From: Humitalea sp038249305
GTDB lineage: Bacteria; Pseudomonadota; Alphaproteobacteria; Acetobacterales; Acetobacteraceae
Direction of reading: 5' to 3'
Assembly (NCBI GenBank): GCA_038249305.1
Contig: JBBRWI010000037.1
Coordinates: 1-20,743 of the forward strand
DNA length: 20,743 nucleotides
A program made the translations under genes and the position numbers. The notes under the pieces are model-generated. The model worked only from the letters and a program-made list of their open reading frames with translations, did no database searches and had not been told where the DNA came from. Positions 1-6,734 of this stretch are shown piece after piece; the stretch's first letter is position 1; every line of letters begins with the position of its first letter.

Positions 1-186
1 CTCGGGCTTGCGGCCCTGCCCGACTACATGCAGGGCGAATTGGCCGATCTGGTGCAGGTCTTGCCGGACCTGAAGCCGCCGAAGATCGAGGCCTACTTCG
101 TCTACCCGGAGGAGATGCGGAATTCCAAGCGGGTGTCGGTGTTCCGCGACGTTTTGGTGTCGGAACTGGCCAACCAGCCTCATTGA
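1..186 (+). CDS. LysR-family transcriptional regulator, C-terminal fragment
   Basis: The window opens inside a reading frame in phase with base 1 that ends at TGA 184-186, leaving 61 residues. The sequence has the usual end of a LysR effector-binding domain: a Gly-Leu-Ala-Ala-Leu-Pro segment, then an L-x-x-V-L-P-D-L turn, a Tyr-Phe-Val-Tyr-Pro strand, and a terminal helix with S-K-R-V-x-V-F-R-D, where LysR proteins normally have a 'vyP...S.rvraFvdFL' pattern. The DNA-binding winged helix lies outside the window, so target and effector cannot be stated. It reads in the same direction as the Bug-type binding protein 170 bases downstream. LysR genes often neighbour the catabolic or transport genes they control, but nothing here proves that link. 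The call rests on this short C-terminal pattern only. Confidence 0.72.
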   Translation, partial: LGLAALPDYMQGELADLVQVLPDLKPPKIEAYFVYPEEMRNSKRVSVFRDVLVSELANQPH

Positions 187-356
187 TGCGTGCTTCGCGC
201 CAACTTGCGCGTGACGCAGGCAGGCTGGTGTTCTGGGATGGCTTTCGCCAGTGGGTCATCCGGTGATGATCCGGGGGGGCTTTTCTGCGGCGCGGGTCGG
301 CCTGAGCGCCGCGCGATGCTATGAAGCGTCAGGACCAACGAATCATGGGGAACGTC

Positions 357-1337
357 ATGAAACGCCGCAGCCTGCTCCTTGCCCCTTCACTTGCCATGCC
401 GGCCCTCGCCTTGGCGCAGACCGCACCACCCTGGCGTCCGAACCGCGCTGTCACGATGATCGTGCCCTATGCCGCGGGCGGGGGCACCGATATCGTCGGC
501 CGCGAATTCGCGCAGTTCCTGTCCCAGAAACTCGGCCAACCGGTGGTCATCGAGAACCGCGGCGGCGCCGGCGGCAGCATCGGCACCACCCAGGCGATGC
601 GCGCGCGGGCGGACGGGCTGACCTTTCTCTACGCCGTCTCGTCCAACATCGTGATCAACCCGCATATTTATCGCACCGATGGGCAAGACCCTTCGCGCGT
701 GCTCATCCCGGTCGGCATCCTGGCCAATTACCAGTACATCCTGGTCTCCAACCCGCGCTTCCCTGCGACCAACTTGCAGGCGTTGATCGCACTGGCCCGG
801 CAGCGGCCGGGCGAGATCACTTTCAGCCATTCGGGCACCGGCGGAAACAACCATTTGGCCGGAAAGCTCCTGGCGAAGATGGCCGGGATCGAATTGTCCG
901 ACGTCGCCTATCGCGGCACCGCGCCGGCGTTGATGGATGCGGTGTCGGGCACGGTGCAGTTCAACATCTCCTCGCCGCCGCCGGCGATCCCGCTGGTGCG
1001 CGAAGGCCAGTTGCGGCCGATTGCGGTCACCGGCGCCCAGCGCTCCCCCGCATTCCCCGATGTGCCGACGGTGGCCGAACAGGGGCTGCCCGGCTATGCG
1101 GTGACCGGCTGGCACGGCTTGTTCTTCCCGGCCGGCACGCCGCCGGGCCCGGTCGCGGCGCTGCGCGAGATGGCGGCCGAGATCGCCGCCTTGCCGGCCT
1201 TTCATGAAAAGCTCGGGCGCGACGGGCTGGAACCCCTGGCGACACCGGTCAGCGCCGAGGCCTTCGCGACCCAGGTGCGCGACGAACACGCCTTCTGGGC
1301 GCGGACCATTCCGGAACTCGGGATTCGCGTGGAGTGA
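357..1337 (+). CDS. Tripartite tricarboxylate transporter (Bug/TctC-type) periplasmic substrate-binding protein
   Basis: Encodes 326 residues, the normal size for the Bug/TctC family, whose members capture carboxylates or other small organic acids in the periplasm, either for a TctAB permease or as orphan receptors. The start at 357 is preferred over in-frame ATGs at 321 and 345. It has GGGGAA a few bases upstream, and it places a clean signal peptide at the N-terminus: MKRR, a hydrophobic core, then A-L-A-Q, with cleavage near residue 20. Family landmarks are visible: R-x-V-T-M-I-V-P-Y-A-A-G-G-G-T-D near residue 34, the V-I-E-N-R-G-G-A-G-G-S-I-G motif, and F-S-H-S-G-T-G-G-N-N-H-L-A-G in the second lobe. 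No tctA or tctB gene is adjacent, so this is probably one of the many orphan Bug receptors. The ligand cannot be predicted from sequence. Confidence 0.93.
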   Translation: MKRRSLLLAPSLAMPALALAQTAPPWRPNRAVTMIVPYAAGGGTDIVGREFAQFLSQKLGQPVVIENRGGAGGSIGTTQAMRARADGLTFLYAVSSNIVINPHIYRTDGQDPSRVLIPVGILANYQYILVSNPRFPATNLQALIALARQRPGEITFSHSGTGGNNHLAGKLLAKMAGIELSDVAYRGTAPALMDAVSGTVQFNISSPPPAIPLVREGQLRPIAVTGAQRSPAFPDVPTVAEQGLPGYAVTGWHGLFFPAGTPPGPVAALREMAAEIAALPAFHEKLGRDGLEPLATPVSAEAFATQVRDEHAFWARTIPELGIRVE

Positions 1338-1479
1338 GGCGTTGGCGGCCGGCCGCTTGCCGATGGAGCCTCTGCCATGCGCCAAGGCTCGCGCTGAACG
1401 AACCAGCTTGCTGTTTCGTCGCAATCTCCGGGTCGTCGGGTGACTCCACCTGAATTGAATATGCTCTAAACCCCAGCCT

Positions 1480-1815
1480 ATGGACCCCTACTTTCTCGCG
1501 GTGACGCTGCTGTCGGTCGGCAGCTTCATCCACACCAAATCCGACGTGCCGGAACTCCGGCCCGACGACGAACAGGTGGACACGGCCTGGCGCTGGCTGT
1601 CGCGCGCGGCGCTGTTCGCCTGGATCGGCCTGCTCGGCTGGGGGGTGCTGCACCAGCCGTTCTGGGTGCCGACGGTGGCCTTCATCGCATCGCTGACGTT
1701 CAACGCCTTCCTGGCGCTGCGCGGGCCGCAATCGGCCTGGCCGGCCTTGTCGGTGATGGCGTCGCTGACCGGGTTCGGACTGACGGCGTGGACGATCTGG
1801 GGCGCCGCGGGCTAA
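1480..1815 (+). CDS. Small hypothetical membrane protein
   Basis: A 111-residue ORF starting at ATG 1480 and ending at TAA 1813-1815. I do not recognise a family. Hydrophobic stretches near residues 3-17, 40-58, 62-80 and 87-108 suggest three or four membrane segments, with a charged loop (Asp/Glu/Arg rich, about residues 20-38) between the first two. No convincing Shine-Dalgarno precedes the start. The 142 bases upstream include an unusually AT-rich patch at about 1452-1470 with a TATGCT that could serve as a -10 element, but no matching -35 box was found. The gene converges on flhB and their stop codons overlap (1812-1815), so there is no room for a terminator between them. Codon use looks native. 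It could be an unrelated small inner-membrane protein that happens to abut the flagellar cluster. Confidence 0.6.
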   Translation: MDPYFLAVTLLSVGSFIHTKSDVPELRPDDEQVDTAWRWLSRAALFAWIGLLGWGVLHQPFWVPTVAFIASLTFNAFLALRGPQSAWPALSVMASLTGFGLTAWTIWGAAG

Positions 1816-2882
1816 CTGCCACCGGCGGGCACCCGCCCGCGGGCACGCCAGACGAAGGCGATGATCTCGGCCACGGCCTGGTAGTGTTCGGCCGGGATCT
1901 CGGCCTCCAGATCCAGCTTGTACAGCGCCCGCGCCAGCGGCGGGTTGGCCACGAGCGGCACGCCCGCTTCCTCCGCCGTCTCACGGATGCGCGCGGCCAT
2001 GGCGTCAGCCCCCTTGGCCACCACGCGCGGGGCGCCGCCGCCGTCCTGGTCATAGGCCAAAGCGACCGCGAAATGGGTCGGGTTGGTGATCACCACCGCG
2101 GCTTTCGGCACCTGCGACATCATGCGGGTGCGTGCGGTCTGCTGGCGCAGCGCCTTGATGCGGGCCTTGATGGCCGGATCGCCTTCGGTTTCGCGAAACT
2201 CTTCCTTCAATTCCTGGCGGCTCATGCGCAGCTTGTTCATGTGCTGGAAGCGCACCACCAGCAGATCCAACACCGCGATCGCCGCGAGCGCCGCCAGTGC
2301 CGCGGTGATCAGGCGGAGCGACAGCGCGGCCACCTGCTCAAGCAAGGCACCGGCCGGCAGATGCACCGACGCCCGCAACGGCGCGCTGCTGCCCGCGACC
2401 CACCACAGGGCGGCCCCGACCACGGCCAGCTTGAGCAGCGTCCGCAACAGTTCCAGCAGCCCATCTGGCCCGAGCAACCGCTTCACCCCGGCCAGCGGCG
2501 ACAGCTTCGACAAGGCTGGCATCATGGCTTTCGCCGACACCAGCCCCCGGGTCTGCGCCATGGTCGCCGCCACCGCGCCAAGGGCGGTGCAGGCGGCAAT
2601 CGGCAGGATCGCAAGCAGCGCCACCTGGCCCAATTCCGGCAGCACCTCGGCCCAGCCGAGCGCGTGGCTGCGCGCCATCACACCACGCAGCGCCCGCAGC
2701 ATCTCCGCCCCCTGCGACGGCAATGCGGTCGCGGCGGCCAGCACGCCGAGCAGCAAGGCCAGGAACCCCACCGCCTCCCGCGACAAGGCGACCTGGCCAT
2801 CCTCCCGCGCCTTTTCCTGGCGCCTGGGTGTGGCGGCTTCTGTCCGATCGGTCGCGTCGTCCCCGCCGGGCGTCCCGGCCAT
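1812..2882 (-). CDS. flhB: Flagellar type III export switch protein FlhB
   Basis: Encodes 356 residues, about the usual FlhB length. FlhB is the inner-membrane export-gate subunit whose cytoplasmic domain self-cleaves to switch export from rod/hook to filament substrates. The N-terminus has the family signature T-E-x-A-T-P-R-R-x-x-K-A-R-E-D-G-Q-V-x-x-S-R-E (residues 14-36), followed by four hydrophobic segments. The cytoplasmic part carries the autocleavage motif N-P-T-H at residues 267-270, preceded by V-V-I-T and followed by F-A-V-A-L. All the cleavage residues are intact. It is the last gene of the flgB-flgC-fliE-fliQ-fliR-flhB operon. Its ATG directly abuts the fliR stop, implying translational coupling. 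Its stop overlaps the stop of the convergent small membrane protein gene. flhA, its usual partner, is not in this window. Confidence 0.97.
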   Translation of the reverse strand: MAGTPGGDDATDRTEAATPRRQEKAREDGQVALSREAVGFLALLLGVLAAATALPSQGAEMLRALRGVMARSHALGWAEVLPELGQVALLAILPIAACTALGAVAATMAQTRGLVSAKAMMPALSKLSPLAGVKRLLGPDGLLELLRTLLKLAVVGAALWWVAGSSAPLRASVHLPAGALLEQVAALSLRLITAALAALAAIAVLDLLVVRFQHMNKLRMSRQELKEEFRETEGDPAIKARIKALRQQTARTRMMSQVPKAAVVITNPTHFAVALAYDQDGGGAPRVVAKGADAMAARIRETAEEAGVPLVANPPLARALYKLDLEAEIPAEHYQAVAEIIAFVWRARGRVPAGGS

Positions 2883-3659
2883 TCAGTTGGCGCCCGGCAG
2901 GGCCGCAAACTGCGCCCGCAGACTGGCGTCGAGCACCGCCAGCAGCAGCGGCATCATCAGCCCCAACAGGGCAACGCCGGCCAGGATCTGCCCCGGCACG
3001 GCGACGAAATAGACCTGCACCGCTGGCGCCAGCCGCGCCATCAAGCCAAGCGCGAGATTCATCACCACCGCCCCGACCACGAAGGGTGCCGCGAGCCGCA
3101 ACGCCAGCGCCAGGCTTTCGGCCCCCGCGGTCGCAACGGCCTCGGCCGCCGCCCCCGCCGGGAAGGCATCGCCCACCGGCAGCACGGCATAGGAACCGAC
3201 CAGCGCGCCAAGCGGCAAGGCATACAGACCGCTCGACAGCATCAGCACCGCGGTCAGCAGCCCGAGCATGCGTGACAGCGCGCTTGATTGCGCACCGAAA
3301 CCGGCGTCGGGCACCAGCACCGAAGCGAGCCCGATCATTGCCGCCGCGATCTGCCCCGCGACTGCCATGGCAAGCACCAGCAACCGCGCCAGGCCGCCGA
3401 TCCACAAGCCGATCACGACCTCAAGGCCCAGCAGCCGCACGGCCTCCGCCGCGGCATCGGGCGCCGCCGGCAGATCGGGCGCGAGCCCCGGCAGCACCAG
3501 CGGCACCAGGCCCAGGCCGATGGCCAGGCGGATGCTGGGCGGCACCTCCTGCTCACCCAGGCCCGGCAAGACCATCACCGCCGCGCCCAGACGGGCAAAC
3601 ACCAGCACCGCATGGAAGGCGAGGCTGGGCAGGGTCGCCAGGAACTCCGCCTCGGTCAT
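2883..3659 (-). CDS. fliR: Flagellar type III export gate protein FliR
   Basis: Encodes 258 residues, the normal FliR size. FliR sits with FliP and FliQ in the helical core of the flagellar export gate. The start ATG at 3657-3659 gives MTEAEF and overlaps the fliQ stop in an ATGA junction, a strong sign of coupled translation. A longer upstream extension is open but would run through fliQ in another frame, so it was rejected. Family features include an early F-x-R-L-G-A-A-x-x-x-L-P-G-L-G stretch, then R-L-A-I-G-L-G-L-x-x-L-V-L-P, a long run of hydrophobic helices, and the conserved G-L-M-A-R-L-A-P-x-x-Q-V-Y-F-V-A-V-P-x-Q-I segment near residue 205, where FliR/SpaR proteins typically read 'l.praaPqlnvF.vgfPlki'. 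Position between fliQ and flhB supports the call. Confidence 0.95.
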   Translation of the reverse strand: MTEAEFLATLPSLAFHAVLVFARLGAAVMVLPGLGEQEVPPSIRLAIGLGLVPLVLPGLAPDLPAAPDAAAEAVRLLGLEVVIGLWIGGLARLLVLAMAVAGQIAAAMIGLASVLVPDAGFGAQSSALSRMLGLLTAVLMLSSGLYALPLGALVGSYAVLPVGDAFPAGAAAEAVATAGAESLALALRLAAPFVVGAVVMNLALGLMARLAPAVQVYFVAVPGQILAGVALLGLMMPLLLAVLDASLRAQFAALPGAN

Positions 3660-3931
3660 CCGCTGCCGCCGATGGCGACGATGCGGTCGAACAGCCCCTC
3701 GCCATAGGCGCGCAGCACGCCGGCCATGAAGGGGCCCATGATCAGCAGCACCGCCCCGGTCGCGGCGAGTTTCGGCAGGAAGGAGAGCGAGGCTTCCTGG
3801 ATCTGGGTCAGCGCCTGGATCACCGACACCACCAGCCCGACCACCAGCAGCGCCACAAGCGGCGGGGCGGCGAGTTGCAGCAGCACCCACATGGCTTCGC
3901 GGGCACTGGCGGCGAGGGCATCTTCTGCCAT
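3656..3931 (-). CDS. fliQ: Flagellar type III export gate protein FliQ
   Basis: Encodes about 91 residues, close to the usual 89. FliQ is the small two-helix subunit of the FliPQR export gate. The sequence shows two membrane segments separated by the diagnostic loop V-S-V-I-Q-A-L-T-Q-I-Q-E-A-S-L-S-F-L-P-K, among the most conserved motifs of FliQ. I place the start at ATG 3929-3931 (MAEDAL). An in-frame TTG two codons earlier is possible, and the AGGAGG at 3942-3947 lies 10 bases from the ATG and 4 from the TTG. The stop overlaps the fliR start (ATGA). A 49-base gap separates it from fliE, the only sizeable gap in this operon besides the one between flgB and flgC, and it contains this strong ribosome-binding site. 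Confidence 0.95.
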   Translation of the reverse strand: MAEDALAASAREAMWVLLQLAAPPLVALLVVGLVVSVIQALTQIQEASLSFLPKLAATGAVLLIMGPFMAGVLRAYGEGLFDRIVAIGGSG

Positions 3932-3980
3932 GGGCAAGCCGCCTCCTGCGGCCGTCGGTCTGTTGGATGCGGCGTGCGGA

Positions 3981-4301
3981 TCAGACCGGCATGCGCATGA
4001 TTTCCTGGTAGGCGCCGATCACGCGGTCGCGCACGGCGACACTGGTCTGCAAGGCGATTTCGGCGCGGCCGACGGCCAGCACCACATCGGTGACACTGCC
4101 CTGCCCGGTCAGCGCCTGGGTCGAGGCGACATCGGATTGACGCCCGATCTCGACCGCGTTCTGCATCGCCCGCTGCATGACCTGGCCGAAGCCGGGACCC
4201 GCGATCGATGTCGCGGCGTCGGTCCCGACACCGCCGGCAGCACGATACAGGGCCGCCGCGCCGGACGCGCCGATATTGGCGCCGGTGATCGCGCCCACCA
4301 T
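3981..4301 (-). CDS. fliE: Flagellar hook-basal body complex protein FliE
   Basis: Encodes 106 residues, matching FliE (about 104). FliE joins the MS ring to the proximal rod and is among the first exported axial proteins. The C-terminal half has the family pattern: a helix with D-V-A-S-T-Q-A-L-T-G-Q-G, then V-T-D-V-V-L-A-V-x-x-A-E-I-A-L-Q-T-S-V-A-V-R-D-R-V-I-x-A-Y-Q-E-I-M-R-M-P-V. This closely matches the FliE ending 'a..aeislq...qvRnkvv.AYqeimrM.v'. The start ATG at 4299-4301 shares its A with the flgC stop (TGATG), so the two are coupled. An in-frame TTG one codon earlier is ignored. The N-terminal third is Gly/Ala-rich and less conserved, as is normal for the family. Confidence 0.94.
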   Translation of the reverse strand: MVGAITGANIGASGAAALYRAAGGVGTDAATSIAGPGFGQVMQRAMQNAVEIGRQSDVASTQALTGQGSVTDVVLAVGRAEIALQTSVAVRDRVIGAYQEIMRMPV

Positions 4302-4708
4302 CAACGCAGGCTTTCGATGGCGCGGGCGAGCATGCCGCGGGTGATGTCGAGCACCGAGAGGTTCGCGTTGTAGGAGCGCTGCGCCTCACGCATGTCCATC
4401 GTCTCGATCAGGCTGTCCACGTTCGGGGTGCGGACGTAGCCGTTCGCATCCGCCGCCGGATGCGACGGATCGAACCGGCTGGGCAATTCGCCCTGGTCGC
4501 GCCCAATGCGGGACACGCGCACCGTCTCGGCCCCCAGGGCGCGATCGAGCCGATTGGCGAAGGCGATGGTCTTGCGCCGATACGGCTCGGCCCCCGGCGC
4601 ATTGCCGGTGCTGTCGCGGTTGGCGATGTTCTCGGCGATGACGCGCAGGCGGGACGACTGCACCCGCATCCCCGCCGCCGAAATCGTTAACGCCCGATCG
4701 AGATCCAT
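4301..4708 (-). CDS. flgC: Flagellar proximal rod protein FlgC
   Basis: Encodes 135 residues, a typical FlgC length. FlgC is a structural subunit of the proximal rod. It has the N-terminal rod signature (S-A-A-G-M-x-x-Q-S-x-R-L-R-V-I-A-E-N-I-A-N) and the FlgC-specific P-Y-R-R-K-T-I segment after it. The C-terminal part has the usual Y-V-R-T-P-N-V-D-S-L-I-E-T-M-D-M-R-E-A-Q-R-S-Y-N-A-N followed by a terminal coiled-coil helix. The start ATG at 4706-4708 is preceded by AGGAGG at about 4713-4718. flgB ends 23 bases upstream and fliE begins at the flgC stop. The N-I-A-N-R-D-S-T-G-N variant, in place of the commoner N-I-A-N-x-x-T-T, is a minor deviation. Confidence 0.96.
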   Translation of the reverse strand: MDLDRALTISAAGMRVQSSRLRVIAENIANRDSTGNAPGAEPYRRKTIAFANRLDRALGAETVRVSRIGRDQGELPSRFDPSHPAADANGYVRTPNVDSLIETMDMREAQRSYNANLSVLDITRGMLARAIESLR

Positions 4709-4731
4709 CCTGTCCTCCTGTATGTGCCCGC

Positions 4732-5127
4732 TCAGCCCGAACGGCCGAGGGCCGTGCGGATCATGCCCAGCATCCGACGATGCAGGCCGAGGGCCAGCGC
4801 GTGGGCCTGGTCGGTTTCGGCGACACGCAGCGCCTGCTGGTCGATCGAGACGGCATTGCCGTTCGGCGAGCGATCACCCGAACGGTCGGTCGTCAGGCGA
4901 CCGGCACCGCCCTTGGGTGCCATGTGCCGCGGATCGGTCCGCACGGGCTCGACGCCCCGCCCGCCCAGAACCGCCGCGAATGAGGCGACATCGCGCGGCG
5001 CGAAGTTGGGCGTATCGGCATTGGCGATGTTTTGCGCCAGCACCGTCTGGCGCCGATCGAGCCAGCGCAGCCGGGATTCGGCAAGGACCATCGGGTCGGC
5101 GGCAGAAGTGGCGCGGGCGGACTGCAT
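4732..5127 (-). CDS. flgB: Flagellar proximal rod protein FlgB
   Basis: Encodes 131 residues from ATG 5125-5127, the expected size for this proximal rod subunit. The core motif W-L-x-x-R-Q-T-V-L-A-Q-N-I-A-N-A-D-T-P-N-F-A-P-R-D lies near residues 22-46, and the C-terminal helix contains M-L-G-M-I-R-T-A-L-G. The frame is open upstream to 5262, but the extra 45 residues have no rod-protein character and would cover the whole divergent promoter gap, so the shorter start is chosen. ATG 5091 is a less likely alternative because it would leave little sequence before the conserved block. No strong Shine-Dalgarno is visible at 5127. It heads the operon flgB-flgC-fliE-fliQ-fliR-flhB. The 108 bases up to the divergent gene at 5236 should hold promoters for both directions, but I could not assign them confidently. 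Confidence 0.93.
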   Translation of the reverse strand: MQSARATSAADPMVLAESRLRWLDRRQTVLAQNIANADTPNFAPRDVASFAAVLGGRGVEPVRTDPRHMAPKGGAGRLTTDRSGDRSPNGNAVSIDQQALRVAETDQAHALALGLHRRMLGMIRTALGRSG

Positions 5128-5235
5128 GCCGGAAAGACTGCGCGTCGTCTGGTAAACAAACAGTTCACCCCGGCCGGCGACAAAACCTGGCCCTGCGTCA
5201 AGGAAGTGGCAACCAACCCGGCAGAGACTGCCGCC

Positions 5236-5601
5236 ATGCCAAGCCACCACCATCCGCGCCACGCACCCGAGCCGTCACAGCACCCGACGCAGGCGAGGTC
5301 ACCAGCGCGCGAGGCCCAGGCCGTCGCGAAGCCGCATTCCGCGCCACCGGCGAAGGCCGAGATCCAGGGCGCGATCGCGGTCCTGGCCGCGGCCGAGGCG
5401 ATGGACACGATGCTGTCGGTCGCCATCGGCTTTGTCCGGGCCGGGCGCCAGGTCGATCTGGCGGGGCTGGAGCAGCAGGCAGCAAGGCTTTGCGCCGCGG
5501 CTCTTGGCTGCCCGGCGGATGCCCACCCGATGCTGCGCGCGGCGCTGATCCCCCTGGTGCCGCGGCTCGATGCATTGACGGCTGCCCTGACCACCGACTG
5601 A
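5236..5601 (+). CDS. Hypothetical protein encoded upstream of fliO
   Basis: A 121-residue ORF from ATG 5236 to TGA 5599-5601. I do not recognise a named family. The first 40 or so residues are rich in His, Pro, Ala and Ser and look disordered. The remainder is predicted helical, with an A-I-A-V-L-A-A-A-E-A-M-D-T-M-L-S-V-A-I-G segment, R-A-G-R-Q-V-D-L-A-G-L-E, a lone C-A-A-A-L-G-C pair, and a closing L-I-P-L-V-P-R-L-D-A-L. There are no membrane segments or signal peptide, so it is probably cytoplasmic. It is divergent from flgB and followed after 42 bases by fliO-fliP, so it is likely co-transcribed with export-gate genes. It may be a flagellar accessory protein of this lineage. The frame is open back to 5032, but that stretch overlaps flgB on the other strand and lacks a sensible start. 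Confidence 0.68.
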   Translation: MPSHHHPRHAPEPSQHPTQARSPAREAQAVAKPHSAPPAKAEIQGAIAVLAAAEAMDTMLSVAIGFVRAGRQVDLAGLEQQAARLCAAALGCPADAHPMLRAALIPLVPRLDALTAALTTD

Positions 5602-5643
5602 GACCGCGCAAACCCGCGCTGCTGGCCAGGAGGGCCCGAGCAC

Positions 5644-5907
5644 ATGACCATAGCCGACCAGCTTCCCTGGCTTCTGGCCGCAGCCGCCCTCGCCGGGGTC
5701 GTGGCGTTGCTGTTGCTGCTCGGCCGCGCCGCGCGCGCCTTTGGCCTTGGCACCGCCGCCCCGCGCGGTGGGCCAAAGCGCCTCGTGCTGCAGGATTGCC
5801 TGGCCATCGATCCGAAGCGGCGGCTGGTGCTGGTGCGTTGCGATGGCCGGGACGTGCTGCTGCTGACCGGCGGCGGCGCCGACCAGGTCGTCGGCTGGCT
5901 GGCATGA
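5644..5907 (+). CDS. fliO: Flagellar biosynthetic protein FliO
   Basis: Encodes 87 residues with one N-terminal membrane segment (about residues 8-27) and a small basic cytoplasmic domain. The domain has the FliO pattern: K-R-L-V-L-Q-D-C-L-A-I-D-P-K-R-R-L-V-L-V-R-C-D-G-R-D-V-L-L-L-T-G-G-G-A-D-Q-V-V-G-W-L. FliO assists assembly of the FliP ring of the flagellar export gate and is poorly conserved in length. This is a short version compared with the enteric protein. A good Shine-Dalgarno (AGGAGGG at 5628-5634) lies 9 bases before the ATG. Its stop overlaps the fliP start in an ATGA junction. The position directly before fliP is the classical one and strengthens the call. Confidence 0.9.
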   Translation: MTIADQLPWLLAAAALAGVVALLLLLGRAARAFGLGTAAPRGGPKRLVLQDCLAIDPKRRLVLVRCDGRDVLLLTGGGADQVVGWLA

Positions 5908-6656
5908 TCATGCGGGCGGTGGCCCTGGCCGGGCTCGGCATCGGCTTGGCGCTCTGGCCCGGCGCAGCGGCGCTGGCGCAGAGCCTGACCTTGGATGTCG
6001 GCGCCAGCGGCGGCGCCGGCGCCACGTCGCGCCTCGTGCAACTGACCGCGCTGATCGGGTTGCTGTCGCTGGCGCCATCCCTGCTGGTGATGGTCACCGC
6101 CTTCGCGCGGATCGTCATCGTGCTGTCGCTGCTGCGATCGGCGATCGGCGCACCCGGCATCCCGCCCAATCCGGTGATCATCGGGCTCGCCCTGTTCCTG
6201 GCCTTTTTCGTGATGCAGCCGGTGCTGGAGCAATCCTGGACCGCCGGCCTGCTGCCCCTGTCCGAAGGACGCATCGGCGAGATCGAGGGCCTGCAGGCCG
6301 CGGCCGAGCCATTCCGCCGCTTCATGGCGGCGAATGTGCGCGACACCGACCTCGCCCTGTTCATGGACATGGCGCGGCTGCCGCCGGTCGCCGACCCGAC
6401 GGCGGCGCCCTGGCGCGCCCTGGTCCCGGCATTCATGGTCAGCGAACTCAAGCGCGCCTTCGAGATCGGTTTCCTGCTGTTCCTGCCCTTCCTGGTGATC
6501 GACCTGGTCGTCGCCTCGATCCTGATGTCGCTCGGCATGATGATGCTGCCGCCATCGGTGGTGGCGCTGCCGTTCAAGCTGGTGTTCTTCGTGCTGGTGG
6601 ATGGTTGGCGGCTGATCGCCGCGAGCCTGGTGCAGGGCTTTGCGCTGGTGCCGTGA
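5904..6656 (+). CDS. fliP: Flagellar type III export gate protein FliP
   Basis: Encodes 250 residues, the normal FliP size. FliP forms the pentameric core of the export gate in the basal body membrane. It has a cleavable signal peptide, as many FliPs do (to about A-L-A-Q at residue 25). The first transmembrane block follows, with L-I-G-L-L-S-L-A-P-S-L-L-V-M-V-T-A-F-A-R-I-V-I-V, the G-x-P-P-N-P-V-I-I-G-L-A-L-F-L-A-F-F-V-M motif, and then P-A-F-M-V-S-E-L-K-R-A-F-E-I-G-F. The C-terminus has D-L-V-V-A-S-I-L-M-S-L-G-M-M-M-L-P-P, all hallmark FliP segments. The start ATG 5904 overlaps the fliO stop. A second ATG at 5910 is in frame and also possible. fliP and fliO are transcribed away from fliQ-fliR-flhB, so the gate genes are split across two divergent operons. 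Confidence 0.97.
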   Translation: MIMRAVALAGLGIGLALWPGAAALAQSLTLDVGASGGAGATSRLVQLTALIGLLSLAPSLLVMVTAFARIVIVLSLLRSAIGAPGIPPNPVIIGLALFLAFFVMQPVLEQSWTAGLLPLSEGRIGEIEGLQAAAEPFRRFMAANVRDTDLALFMDMARLPPVADPTAAPWRALVPAFMVSELKRAFEIGFLLFLPFLVIDLVVASILMSLGMMMLPPSVVALPFKLVFFVLVDGWRLIAASLVQGFALVP

Positions 6657-6703
6657 CCGTCCGGACGTGGTTCCGCTGGACAAGTCGTAGGGGACCCGCG
6701 CAG

Positions 6704-6720
6704 GTTTCGCCAAGCGAAAC
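6704..6720. other. Inverted repeat between fliP and the 490-residue membrane protein gene
   Basis: GTTTCGC and GCGAAAC form a perfect 7-bp dyad with a 3-base centre (CAA), 47 bases after the fliP stop and 14 bases before the GTG/ATG start region of the next gene. There is no following T-run, so it is not an intrinsic terminator. It could be an mRNA hairpin that insulates the ribosome-binding site (GGAAGG at 6721-6726, immediately next to it), or a small operator. The dyad is directly visible; its function is guesswork. Confidence 0.5.
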
Positions 6721-6734
6721 GGAAGGTGCAGTGC

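Noticed and set aside
254..284. Hairpin GGTCATC/GATGATC followed by a G run and TTTT after the LysR fragment, as a terminator
   Set aside because: The stem is only seven pairs with a wobble, and the T-run is separated by about nine bases, so an intrinsic terminator is not supported.
251..1207. Plus-strand frame overlapping the Bug-type binding protein
   Set aside because: It is out of frame with a clear family member and its product is Arg-rich low-complexity sequence.
1345..1356. GCGGCCGGCCGC palindrome after the Bug-type gene
   Set aside because: It is perfect but has no loop and no T-run, and is expected by chance in GC-rich DNA.
1788..3275. Long plus-strand open frames across flhB/fliR (for example 1788-3275 and 2723-4000)
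   Set aside because: They are antisense shadows of the flagellar genes, very rich in Arg, Gln, His and Pro, with no recognisable motif.
5153..5180. TAAA followed after 16 bases by GCCGGCGA, resembling a sigma-28 flagellar promoter upstream of the fliO operon
   Set aside because: Only part of the second box matches the GCCGATAA consensus and the spacing is one base off, so chance is the better explanation.
5206..5222. TGGCAACCAACCCGGCA as a sigma-54 promoter for the gene at 5236
   Set aside because: GG to GC spacing is 11, and sigma-54 promoters are strict at 10.
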